Shown piece by piece: positions 7,848 to 15,908 of a DNA stretch of 64,000 nucleotides (position 1 is the first letter of the stretch; each line of letters begins with the position of its first letter). Origin of the DNA: Clostridiales bacterium mt11 (GTDB lineage: Bacteria; Bacillota; Clostridia; Tissierellales; Tepidimicrobiaceae); contig LN874948.1 in NCBI GenBank assembly GCA_001282665.1, positions 92,108-156,107 on the forward strand, read 5' to 3'. The notes under the pieces are model-generated. The model saw nothing but the letters and a program-made list of their open reading frames with translations, was not told the origin of the DNA and did not search any database. The position numbers and the translations under genes were made by a program.

Positions 7848-8495
7848 TTATCTTTGTCCATAGACATTTTTAAATAAATCATTAGCTCTTCTTACTTCTT
7901 CTTCTGGCAATCTGATTGGTTCACCAATAGATTTTGCCAAATAATATACCTTACTAGCATCTTCTAGCATTACAGCTGCTATTAGCGCATGGTAAGGATC
8001 TTTTCCAAAAGTAAATACACCATGATTTTGTAGCAAAACAGCTTTTTGATCCCCAAGTTTTTCAATTATATTTATTCCTAATTCTTCAGAGGCCACAGGA
8101 GCATATTTAGCTACAAGAACTTCTCCGCCAACTTCATTTGCCATAGTTGTAGACACTACTGGTATACTCTCATTCAACACAGCAAAGCAACTGGCATAAG
8201 TAGAGTGAGTATGAATAATTCCATTTATATCTTTCCTTGCCTTATATATTTGAATATGTGTTATTAAATCTGAACTAGGTTTTCTGTTTCCTTCGACTAT
8301 ATCTCCATCCATATTTACTATAACTATATCTTCTGGTTTTAATTTTTCGTATTCCATTCCACTTGGAGTAATAGCTATCAAGCCTGTTTCTTCATCTCTT
8401 CCGCTGACATTTCCTCCAGTTAGTGATATCAATTTATATTCTTTCAATTGAATTCCTATTTCTATTATTTGTTTTCTAAATTGTTCTAGCATCAT
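7848..8495 (-). CDS. Class II aldolase/adducin family sugar-phosphate aldolase or epimerase
   Basis: 215 residues of the FucA/AraD/UlaF superfamily, zinc enzymes that cleave or epimerise sugar phosphates. GGNVSGRD near residue 27, TPSGMEYE, PSSDLITH, the zinc ligands HTHSTYA near residue 95 and QNHGVF near 155 are present. Last gene of a galactitol-type PTS operon, so it probably acts on the phosphorylated substrate or a derivative. L-fuculose-1-phosphate aldolase is the closest guess, but activity cannot be told from sequence. Start ATG follows AAGGGTGG. Confidence 0.85.
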   Translation of the reverse strand: MMLEQFRKQIIEIGIQLKEYKLISLTGGNVSGRDEETGLIAITPSGMEYEKLKPEDIVIVNMDGDIVEGNRKPSSDLITHIQIYKARKDINGIIHTHSTYASCFAVLNESIPVVSTTMANEVGGEVLVAKYAPVASEELGINIIEKLGDQKAVLLQNHGVFTFGKDPYHALIAAVMLEDASKVYYLAKSIGEPIRLPEEEVRRANDLFKNVYGQR

Positions 8496-8516
8496 TTATA
8501 CCACCCTTTTCATTAA

Positions 8517-8548
8517 AGTATAAGTCAGAAAACTTTCTGACTTATACT
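8517..8548 (-). other. Intercistronic stem-loop
   Basis: A perfect 15-bp inverted repeat (AGTATAAGTCAGAAA and its complement) with a 2-base loop, between gatC and the aldolase gene. The T-run is weak, so partial termination or mRNA 3'-end stabilisation is more likely than full termination. Confidence 0.7.
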
Positions 8549-8560
8549 TATTATTTATTA

Positions 8561-9898
8561 TTAATTTTCAGAGCTTTGATTCATAATTCTTCTTCTATTA
8601 TAAATTAAAAGTCCTAATGCAATAACAACCATAATTATTGCTCCAACAACTTTAAATTCCATAGTTCTTGTAAATAACCATGACAATGGGTTTGCACCAT
8701 CACAAATACTTGAAATCATAGTGGCTCCTTCTGGCATTTGGAATTTAGCATTCATTGCCATTTGAGTGTGTAATGGAGCTAAATTTGTAGCAATTAATAG
8801 TCCAGTGGATACCGTTATCAATCCAATGATGAAAGTTCTAAACACATTTCCTTTTGTTATTGGAACAAACATTACTAGCATAAATGGTATAACTGCTAAA
8901 TCAGCAAAAGGTAAAACCTTGTTCCCTGGAATAATTGCGGCTAACAGTATAGTCACTGGAACAAGTACTAGTGATACAGCAAGGGTTACAGGATGTCCAA
9001 CGCCAACAGCTGAATCTAATCCAATATACATCTTGCCTTTTCCTTTGTACTTTCTTTCTATTAAGCTTTGAGCTGCGTCAGATATTGGCATAAGTCCTTC
9101 CATCAACATAGCAGCCATTTTAGGAATTAAAACTAGTACAGCACCTAATGTGATACCTGTTTCAAGGACACCTTTCACATCATAGCCAGCACCTATTCCT
9201 ATTAGTATTCCTAGTATAGTACCTATCAACATAGGTTCACCAAATACACCAAATTTTTCTTGTAAATTTTCTGCATCAATTTCAATCTTATTTATTCCTG
9301 GGATTATATCAAGTATTTTATTCAATACAATAGCTATTGGAACAAATGCTCCTGAAAATCCATGAGGTAATGAAATTCCTGGAAGTCCATTATATTTTTC
9401 AATTCCTGGTGCAGTTAAGTCTGCAATAACCATTATGATAATCATATCTAGTACTGCTGCAAGTATACCTAGTGTTGTACTACCAGTAATACCTTGCACC
9501 AATGCGCCAGTAAAAGCAAAATGCCAATAATTCCAAATATCTATATTTACTGTTTGAGTAGTATTTGTCACCAACATCAAAATATTTACTAATAATCCTA
9601 TTGGTATTATTATAGCGCCTACTCTTGAAGCAAAGGCTATAGCTGCAGCTGCTGGCCAACCAACATCTATAATGGTCAAATTCAATCCTAATCTTTGAAC
9701 CATTTCTTGAGCTGCTGGTCCTAATGTTTCTCCAAGAAGACCAATAACTAGATTCAATCCAACAAAGCCTACTCCTACAGTTAAACCTGCTCTAAGAGAT
9801 TTCCCGAATTTAGTACCTAATGCCAATCCAAGAATAGCTATTATAATAGGCATCATTACTTGTGGACCAAGTCCAACAATAAAATCTAATACTTTCAT
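8561..9898 (-). CDS. gatC: PTS galactitol-type EIIC permease
   Basis: Membrane channel of a PTS transporter. 445 residues, about 11-12 transmembrane helices. Aligns by eye with E. coli GatC over its whole length: LGPQVMMPIII at the start, DVGWPAAAAIAFASR, VNIDIWNYWHFAFTGAL, the LPHGFSGAF segment, GEPMLIGTILGILIGI and GNKVLPFADLAVIPF. Substrate is likely a polyol or hexitol. Follows gatB by 18 bases with GGAGGGTGGG before its ATG. Confidence 0.92.
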   Translation of the reverse strand: MKVLDFIVGLGPQVMMPIIIAILGLALGTKFGKSLRAGLTVGVGFVGLNLVIGLLGETLGPAAQEMVQRLGLNLTIIDVGWPAAAAIAFASRVGAIIIPIGLLVNILMLVTNTTQTVNIDIWNYWHFAFTGALVQGITGSTTLGILAAVLDMIIIMVIADLTAPGIEKYNGLPGISLPHGFSGAFVPIAIVLNKILDIIPGINKIEIDAENLQEKFGVFGEPMLIGTILGILIGIGAGYDVKGVLETGITLGAVLVLIPKMAAMLMEGLMPISDAAQSLIERKYKGKGKMYIGLDSAVGVGHPVTLAVSLVLVPVTILLAAIIPGNKVLPFADLAVIPFMLVMFVPITKGNVFRTFIIGLITVSTGLLIATNLAPLHTQMAMNAKFQMPEGATMISSICDGANPLSWLFTRTMEFKVVGAIIMVVIALGLLIYNRRRIMNQSSEN

Positions 9899-9916
9899 AC
9901 TCCCACCCTCCTATTA

Positions 9917-10201
9917 TTATAAGTTTAATTTTGCAACTATTTCATCAACAACTTTATCAATTCCTACGCCAGTCAAAAAAGGAAGTCCAGATATAACAGG
10001 TGTTGAAATTTTGCTAGATACTTGAGTAGTAGCAACTATCAAATCATAGTCTGCTGCTTTTGCACTCAATTCTGATACCTTACATTGAGTGATGGAAACA
10101 TTACTTGCTTTACCTCTCTTTTCTAATTCTTTTTTTAGTTTATCTGCAGCCATAGTAGATGTACAGATACCAGTTCCACATGCAACTAATATTTTAGCCA
10201 T
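9917..10201 (-). CDS. gatB: PTS galactitol-type EIIB
   Basis: Cytosolic phosphotransfer protein of about 94 residues. The phosphorylated cysteine is in the P-loop-like ACGTGICTSTM near residues 8-18. An in-frame start exists at 10219, but the ribosome-binding site GGAGGG lies inside that extension and points to the ATG at 10201. Receives phosphate from GatA and passes it to the sugar bound by GatC. Confidence 0.92.
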   Translation of the reverse strand: MAKILVACGTGICTSTMAADKLKKELEKRGKASNVSITQCKVSELSAKAADYDLIVATTQVSSKISTPVISGLPFLTGVGIDKVVDEIVAKLNL

Positions 10202-10247
10202 CGTTTTCCCTCCTTTCATTGAATTATCATTTATTTATATAATGGGA

Positions 10248-10269
10248 TTATTCTTAATATTAAGAATAA
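10248..10269 (-). repeat. 22-bp perfect palindrome between gatA and gatB
   Basis: TTATTCTTAATATTAAGAATAA is self-complementary. In the gatA-gatB mRNA spacer it would fold as a hairpin. It could be a processing or stability element; no promoter was recognised beside it. Confidence 0.6.
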
Positions 10270-10291
10270 CCTCCATATCCCAAATTAATAT

Positions 10292-10756
10292 TTATATTGA
10301 GGCAGAAAATACCTGCATTATCTCTTCTTTAGTCTTAGCTTGTCTCATTCTTAGAAGAAGAGACTTTTCCTGAAATATTGACATAAGTTTTTGTAACATT
10401 TCAATTTGACTTTTTGGCTCATCTAAAGCCATCATGAATATTATATTTACATTTACATTTTCTTCAGGCATCCCCATCATTTGAAATGAAACTGGATTTT
10501 TCAACACTCCAATAGCCATAGCACTTTTGTTTACATGAATAGCATCTGTATGGGGTATTGCAACTCCTACTTCTTCTGTTGGCAATCCTGTTGGAAATAC
10601 CTTTTCTCTATCTAATATTGCATTTATATAACTTTCTTTTACATATCCTTTTTTATATAATTCTTTGGCCATTTTTTCTATAGCTTCTTCTCTATCCCTT
10701 GCTTCAATATCAATAAAAATTAATTCTTCTTTTAAAAGTTCCATTGGCTCCTTCAT
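10292..10756 (-). CDS. gatA: PTS EIIA of the fructose/mannitol/galactitol type
   Basis: About 154 residues, PTS_EIIA type-2 fold, phosphorylated on the histidine of VAIPHTDA near residue 65. Takes phosphate from HPr and gives it to GatB. I chose the ATG at 10756 with GGGAGG ahead of it rather than the in-frame codon at 10771. Its coding start overlaps the ribosome-binding region at the end of the regulator gene, so regulator and PTS genes look co-transcribed. Confidence 0.9.
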   Translation of the reverse strand: MKEPMELLKEELIFIDIEARDREEAIEKMAKELYKKGYVKESYINAILDREKVFPTGLPTEEVGVAIPHTDAIHVNKSAMAIGVLKNPVSFQMMGMPEENVNVNIIFMMALDEPKSQIEMLQKLMSIFQEKSLLLRMRQAKTKEEIMQVFSASI

Positions 10757-10760
10757 CGAA

Positions 10761-13718
10761 TTACCTCCCAAACAATTGTATTATTTCATTAAATTCAGTA
10801 GATTTTTTTAATTTTTCATAATTTCCTTCCTTATGGAAAAAATCACTTATTTCTCTTACAAGTTCAATACAACTTTCATCAAAAGCAAGCAATGCCACAA
10901 CTCCTATTTTTTGTCCATCCCAATCTATTTCATTTTCCAATATTCCTAAACCAATTCCAGGTTCTATGACTCCTACTGGATCTCCATGAGGAATGGCTAC
11001 TCCCTTAGTTAAACTTGTTGAACCCATTCTTTCTCTATTTACTGCTGAACCAAAAAAACTTTCGTCAACATAATTATTTTTATAAAGAAGTTCAGAAAGT
11101 TTTTTTATAGCTTTTTCTTTTGAACTTGCTTTCATGTTAAATATCGTTGTCCTAGAATCTAATATATCTGCAACTTTTAATTTTTTACTTCTTTTTTCAT
11201 CTAATTTAACATCAAATAAAACTTCTTTAATTTTCTCTTCAATGTTACCTGATATTATATTTTCTAATGATATATATGGTATTCTATCTACTTTAGGATC
11301 TACTGTTCCTATAATCGCTAGTATCTCATTGGTCCTTTCTATATTCTCTATTATTATATTTACGTCTTCATATACAGCACCTATAGGAATTATATCTATT
11401 GATTCATCATATTCATTGACTAGATTCTCTATCAATTCCTTTATCTTTTGGGCCGATCCTTGACCTGTTATGCACATTGTTAAAATAACTTTAGGTTTAT
11501 TTTTATCTTTTCCTTTTCTAGTTGTCAATTTCGTCACATATTTAGGTTCTTCTTCCAACGCATCTGCAATTTCATCTAAATCTGCATCAGGAAGAATAGA
11601 TCTCCTAACAGCCTCTACAACCATTAAAGTATCAGTTCTTGAAATACTTCGAGTTCTAATACCAGTCCTTTTAGTTATCAATTCTCCAAAAGTCACCAGC
11701 GAACCCATATCTACCAGTAAAAGAACTCCTTTTCCTTCATCAGCAATCTTAGCCATTTCTGTAGCTCGTTCTAATGCTGATTTTGGTTTTTCATCCAAAG
11801 CCATCTCTATAGCTTTTACATGATTTACACCTAACAGCTTATTAGCCACTTCAGCCATACCACTTGCTACATTTCCATGAGATATCAATATGACTCCTAC
11901 TCGTCCTTCTACCTTATTTTCTTCTTCTCTTGTCATTCTCAAATACATTGTTATAAATCCTGCTTCATCTTCTGAAAGTTCTACATCAAATTCTTTTTCA
12001 ATAATATCTACCATCTCTTTTGCAACTTCAAATTCCCTTTTATACTCTCTTTTTATCTTGTCAAGTTGTGGATTCTTTGCTTCTTTTCCTTGTTTAACCC
12101 TTTCAATAGTCGCACTCAAATGGGCAGCTAATACATAATATAAATCATCAGCATTTATTCCTAATCTCCACCTAGCTACTTTAATTATCTTCTCAACTAC
12201 ATTTATTATTTCAGGTCCAACTATTTTCATTAAATCTTTTTTTTCCAAAGGCCTTGTATTCCGTCTAACTTTATTCATTAAATCCTCTAATTTGCCTTCC
12301 ATTTCAACTCCAATAATGTGATTTATAGCCTCTTGATCTATATTTTGTTCATTTAGCTCATTATATCTATTTTCAATATATCCATATATCTCATTTGGAA
12401 GAATATATAAACTTTCATAAGGTGTGATCTTCATTGGCTTATTGTCAGAATATATAACTATATCTACATTGCCCGTCAATTCTTGCATTTCTTTTCTATT
12501 GTTTCTTATCTTAAGTAACCCTTTTTTGGCACTTAAGGGCAATTCATTTATACTAACTTCCATTACATCTCCACGATTTACAACACAGTTAAGAAAACTT
12601 CTAGCACAAGATACCTGTATATCACTTCTAAGCTGTCCAATATTTCCTGGACAATCATACAATAGTAATGCTCCTAGTGCCTCGTTTGTAATCTTAACTG
12701 AATTTTGAGTCCTATTGGCTTCTTCTCTGTAAAACTCTTTTATTATATCTAACCTTTCTTTCAATGGCCTTTTACTTAAAGTTGGAAGTTCAATTATCAT
12801 TGGAATTCTTCTTCTAAAAGTAGCTAATAGAGTTGAATCTGGATTTTCAGTAGTAGCTGCAATGATTCTAACCTGTACATATCTTTCCTTGTTTGTCTCT
12901 CCTAGTCTTCTAAACTTTCCCTTATCTATAATATAAAATAGTAATTCCTGACCCTCCGGAGGCAAACGATGGACTTCGTCTAAAAAAATAATACTTCCAT
13001 TAGCTTTTTCTACTAATCCTTCCTTATCTTCTTCTGCTCCTGTAAAAGCACCTTTTGCATATCCAAATAATTGCGACATAAGAAGCTGGGGGTTATCTGC
13101 ATAATCTGCACAGTTAAATATAATAAAGGGCATTTCTTTAGAAATAGTTCCAGACTCTTTAGCAAATTCATACATTGCAGCAGCTAGTTCACTTTTACCT
13201 ACCCCCGTAGCCCCCAATATCAGTGTATGAAGACCATGAGGAGGATAGAGTATAGCCGCCTTTGCCAATTGAATATGTGGCTTTAGACTTCCCTCTAAAC
13301 CTATAATATTTCTAAAAGCTTTATAACCCTCTTCTGGCTTATTTAGACCAATCGAATTTGTATTTTCTTGCTGTATAGAATTGTCAATGTTCTCATTTAT
13401 CTTTTTAATACTTCCCCTTTTTTGAAGTTCGATTTCTTTTTTGCATTCTCTAATAGTATGCCTAGAAACCTTAAATCCCTTCTCATTTACTTTTTGAGTC
13501 AAGTCTCTTTCTGAAATATTTTCATTCTTCTCCAATATAGAATTTACTATATCGACTAAATTGCTCATCCTTCTTTCTCTGGAATTTGGTATATTTAACT
13601 CATTTCGCAAGTTTGTTACCAATTCTCTACTCACTTGAAGAAGGTCTGAAATTTGTTCATCTGTATAAGGATTTTTTTTATCTTCTCTTTCTATTAACCT
13701 TTTTAATTTTTCTTTCAT
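10761..13718 (-). CDS. LevR-type sigma-54 activator with PRD and PTS domains
   Basis: 985 residues. Order: N-terminal helix-turn-helix region (1-110); sigma-54 AAA+ domain (about 135-370) with Walker A GATGVGKSE and the sigma-54 contact motif GAFTGA; PRD domain around 500-600; EIIA-Man-like domain with VILISHGN near 615; EIIB-Gat-like domain with TMCITGQGSA near 745; and a C-terminal EIIA type-2 domain with VAIPHGDP. Such proteins turn on PTS operons with sigma-54 polymerase and are tuned by PTS phosphorylation. The ATG at 13718 has GAGG nine bases upstream; the ATG at 13727 touches it. It has its own sigma-54 promoter. Confidence 0.93.
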   Translation of the reverse strand: MKEKLKRLIEREDKKNPYTDEQISDLLQVSRELVTNLRNELNIPNSRERRMSNLVDIVNSILEKNENISERDLTQKVNEKGFKVSRHTIRECKKEIELQKRGSIKKINENIDNSIQQENTNSIGLNKPEEGYKAFRNIIGLEGSLKPHIQLAKAAILYPPHGLHTLILGATGVGKSELAAAMYEFAKESGTISKEMPFIIFNCADYADNPQLLMSQLFGYAKGAFTGAEEDKEGLVEKANGSIIFLDEVHRLPPEGQELLFYIIDKGKFRRLGETNKERYVQVRIIAATTENPDSTLLATFRRRIPMIIELPTLSKRPLKERLDIIKEFYREEANRTQNSVKITNEALGALLLYDCPGNIGQLRSDIQVSCARSFLNCVVNRGDVMEVSINELPLSAKKGLLKIRNNRKEMQELTGNVDIVIYSDNKPMKITPYESLYILPNEIYGYIENRYNELNEQNIDQEAINHIIGVEMEGKLEDLMNKVRRNTRPLEKKDLMKIVGPEIINVVEKIIKVARWRLGINADDLYYVLAAHLSATIERVKQGKEAKNPQLDKIKREYKREFEVAKEMVDIIEKEFDVELSEDEAGFITMYLRMTREEENKVEGRVGVILISHGNVASGMAEVANKLLGVNHVKAIEMALDEKPKSALERATEMAKIADEGKGVLLLVDMGSLVTFGELITKRTGIRTRSISRTDTLMVVEAVRRSILPDADLDEIADALEEEPKYVTKLTTRKGKDKNKPKVILTMCITGQGSAQKIKELIENLVNEYDESIDIIPIGAVYEDVNIIIENIERTNEILAIIGTVDPKVDRIPYISLENIISGNIEEKIKEVLFDVKLDEKRSKKLKVADILDSRTTIFNMKASSKEKAIKKLSELLYKNNYVDESFFGSAVNRERMGSTSLTKGVAIPHGDPVGVIEPGIGLGILENEIDWDGQKIGVVALLAFDESCIELVREISDFFHKEGNYEKLKKSTEFNEIIQLFGR

Positions 13719-13743
13719 TATTATCATCCTCGCTTATTATATA

Positions 13744-13760
13744 TGCAACCATCGTGCCAA
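13744..13760 (-). promoter_or_regulatory. Sigma-54 (-24/-12) promoter of the levR-gat operon
   Basis: The minus strand reads TTGGCACGATGGTTGCA: TGGCAC, five bases, TTGC, a perfect match to the sigma-54 consensus. About 26 bases upstream of the regulator start codon. Further upstream (about 13835-13870) the minus strand has two GGTAC-containing copies about 24 bases apart that might be activator sites. Confidence 0.88.
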
Positions 13761-13912
13761 CATTATGAAACCATTTTCCAAGTTGAATTTTACACACCTT
13801 TAACATGTATCTAACACAAAAAACCATATTATAACTAATTGTACCACTGCTTATAACAATACGTACCATAATAATTTACTAATTCAACCATCTTTTTTTA
13901 AATCAAGGTGTA

Positions 13913-13957
13913 AAAAAAGGTGAGAATCAATTTAAAATTGATTCTCACCTTTTTTAC
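13913..13957. terminator. Bidirectional terminator
   Basis: A long hairpin with AAAAAAGGTGAGAATCAATT on one arm and its complement on the other, ending in TTTTTT. Separates the gat operon promoter region from the remnant region to its right. Confidence 0.85.
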
Positions 13958-13989
13958 TATATATTATTTACATTTATTTTTTATTTAAT

Positions 13990-14335
13990 ACCACATTTAA
14001 CATCATATCTGACATAGCAGGAAACTTAGACCTAAAATTCTTACAGTTTCTGTTATAGGTATTTCTAAAACAATCCCAGATTTCTTTTCTATTAGCCTAC
14101 CTCTAATATCTAGAACAAGCATTGTAATCATAACCATTATATTTTCCCAATTAAACTTTACCTTATTATTTTTTTATAGCCTGTACTCCTGCTAAAGAGC
14201 ATTATACTTATTTCACTAATTACTGCCGTTAGTATTGTACTTACAAGCGCTTCAACTTTTGAAACAAATCCTAATGCTATAGCAAATACTGCTGTGTTTT
14301 CTGGGCCATATGTTGCTACATGGTTCTTCACATTC
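13990..14335 (-). pseudogene. Decayed membrane protein gene
   Basis: Minus-strand translation of about 14165-14330 gives a hydrophobic stretch including FAIALGFVSKVEALVST and ILTAVISEISIMLF, typical of a transporter or membrane subunit, but with no start codon and no full-length frame. A second short ATG-led frame follows at about 13990-14130 (RGRLIEKKSGIVLEIPIT), not in frame. This looks like what is left of one or two genes of the sugar-phosphate operon to the right. Family not identified. Confidence 0.5.
14277..14306. repeat. 30-bp direct repeat, copy 1
   Basis: CTATAGCAAATACTGCTGTG followed by TTTTCTGGGC, repeated exactly at 14343-14372. Spacing between starts is 66 bases. Probably marks a tandem duplication within the decaying membrane gene. 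Confidence 0.85.
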
Positions 14336-14342
14336 TATACAA

Positions 14343-14372
14343 CTATAGCAAATACTGCTGTGTTTTCTGGGC
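14343..14372. repeat. 30-bp direct repeat, copy 2
   Basis: Exact second copy of 14277-14306, ending 18 bases before the yjbQ stop codon. Confidence 0.85.
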
Positions 14373-14389
14373 GCATTTATTTAAAATTA

Positions 14390-14908
14390 TTAGTCTCCCA
14401 TTGCTAAAAGATTACATTTACGATCTCTTACTCTATTTTGATCCCAATCAACAAAATATATATATCCTACTGTACCTATTTGAAGTTCACCATCTTTTAT
14501 TATAAATGTTTCACTTGAGCCAAATAATGAACTTCTTATATGTGCATCCGCGTTCAATATGGTTGCTGGATCAGGACAGTATTGAGGGTCCTGTTCTGCT
14601 AAATCTCTTAAAAATTCAACATGTTTTGGTCCAGGATAAAGGTAATCAGATTCAGTTAATTGTCTTGGTATCAATTTATCTAAAATGCGATTCATATCTA
14701 CATGTAAATACTCATCCCCATTCCAATCAAAGTCATGGACAAACTCATCAAATATTATTGAACAAGTTGTGTGTGGGGTTGATACAACACAAATACCATT
14801 CTGAATACCAGTACTTTCAACAAAAGCATTAACTTGTTCCTTAATATTTTTATAAGTTACTCTCTCACCATTTGAACGAATTATAATTTGCTCATGTTTT
14901 ATTGTCAT
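14390..14908 (-). CDS. YjbQ family (secondary thiamine-phosphate synthase) protein
   Basis: 172 residues. The family fold is visible in VVSTPHTTCSIIFDE near residue 42, DEYLHVDMNRILDKL, a central NADAHIRSSLFGSSE and the C-terminal ELQIGTVGYIYFVDWD. Homologues such as E. coli YjbQ have weak thiamine-phosphate synthase activity, but the true role is unclear. In Firmicutes it is sometimes found, as here, in sugar-phosphate operons. Eleven bases after the isomerase gene. Confidence 0.88.
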   Translation of the reverse strand: MTIKHEQIIIRSNGERVTYKNIKEQVNAFVESTGIQNGICVVSTPHTTCSIIFDEFVHDFDWNGDEYLHVDMNRILDKLIPRQLTESDYLYPGPKHVEFLRDLAEQDPQYCPDPATILNADAHIRSSLFGSSETFIIKDGELQIGTVGYIYFVDWDQNRVRDRKCNLLAMGD

Positions 14909-14919
14909 TTTTTCAACTC

Positions 14920-15612
14920 CTATTCTTTGTTTGCTTTTACTGCTGCTTCTATCATATCTATTAACATTTTTTTAGGATCATCTGCACAAACTATACCACT
15001 AGTACATCCAGTACCATCAGCTCCAAGTGAAATAGTTTTATAAACATCATCAGCTGTACTTATACCTGCTGCTTGCATAACTAAAATGTCTGGATTAATT
15101 GATTTTATAGCTTCATTAGTCTTAATTATATAACTCTCATCACTTGTTTTACCTGTTCCTATTAATTCAGTTGGTTCACATAAAATTATATCTGGATTTA
15201 ACATTGATAAAGCTTTAGCTTCGGCTATAGAATCAGCGCAAACAATTGTTAAAATATTTAATTCATTAGCTTTTTCAATAGATTTTACCAATTCTGATGT
15301 TGTAAGTGAATGCTCTGCATGATTTAAAAAGGTTGCATTTGCTCCTGCATTCTTAATTGAATTTGGTAAAACATAACCCATACCACGACCTGGAGAAATC
15401 CCATCCATATGTTGTGCTGTAACTATAATATTATTCGTTGCATTTGAAATTGTAGCTATATCTGTATAAGGAACTGTAACAAAAATTGAAATAGGATATT
15501 TGTTCGCCATTTTGTCAGCTACTATTGCTAGCTCCAGTAATTCTTCCCCATATAAATAAGATTTAGGATTGAATATAAAAAATGGTGTCTTTATTTTTAA
15601 TTTATTATTAAT
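14920..15612 (-). CDS. Triosephosphate isomerase-like (archaeal-type/LerI-like) isomerase, start altered by IS110
   Basis: TIM-barrel isomerase of the short archaeal-type TPI or L-erythrulose-1-phosphate isomerase group: TAQHMDGISPGRGMGYVLP, LNHAEHS with the catalytic His, LCEPTELIGTG with the catalytic Glu and MQAAGISTADD. The first ATG is at 15510, but in-frame codons upstream encode conserved family sequence (KTPFFIFNPKSYLYGEELLE), so the protein must begin near 15609-15615. No ATG, GTG or TTG is there, only ATT codons behind an AAGGAT ribosome-binding site. An IS110 element joins exactly at that site. Either an ATT start is used or the start was lost. Confidence 0.75.
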   Translation of the reverse strand: MNNKLKIKTPFFIFNPKSYLYGEELLELAIVADKMANKYPISIFVTVPYTDIATISNATNNIIVTAQHMDGISPGRGMGYVLPNSIKNAGANATFLNHAEHSLTTSELVKSIEKANELNILTIVCADSIAEAKALSMLNPDIILCEPTELIGTGKTSDESYIIKTNEAIKSINPDILVMQAAGISTADDVYKTISLGADGTGCTSGIVCADDPKKMLIDMIEAAVKANKE

Positions 15613-15678
15613 AATAAATCATCCTTGTATAATATATTTAGGTTATTAAATAGGGAAACCTATAAACCTTTCTTTATT

Positions 15679-15900
15679 TATCTCTTAAAATCAGAGATAA
15701 TTGTATTATTAGATTGAGAGGATTATCGAATCATCCTTGAGTCTTTGAACTCGTAATTGAAAGACTGATACCTTTCTCTAATAAGCAGTTTACGAATGAG
15801 TTGGATGTTGGTTGCTTTTTAGCTTCTCTCCGAATATACAACAAGGTAGTAACGCTTATTAGTAGAGCGGACTCACAATCTAAAATATTTCTTTATGAGG
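15679..15900 (+). ncRNA. Putative IS110 bridge RNA (copy A)
   Basis: Starts with a TATCTC/GAGATA hairpin (15679-15699) followed by AATTGTA, as in copy B. A conserved CGAATGAG is at 15793. The segment at 15729-15739 is identical over 11 bases (AATCATCCTTG) to the left junction at 15617-15627, as expected for a target guide. Function inferred from IS621-type bridge RNAs; exact ends unknown. Confidence 0.6.
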
Positions 15901-15908
15901 TGCTATTT

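Noticed and set aside
14506..14832. 108-codon plus-strand frame within yjbQ
   Set aside because: Antisense to a gene with clear family motifs; composition is His/Gln/Leu-rich, as expected of a shadow frame.
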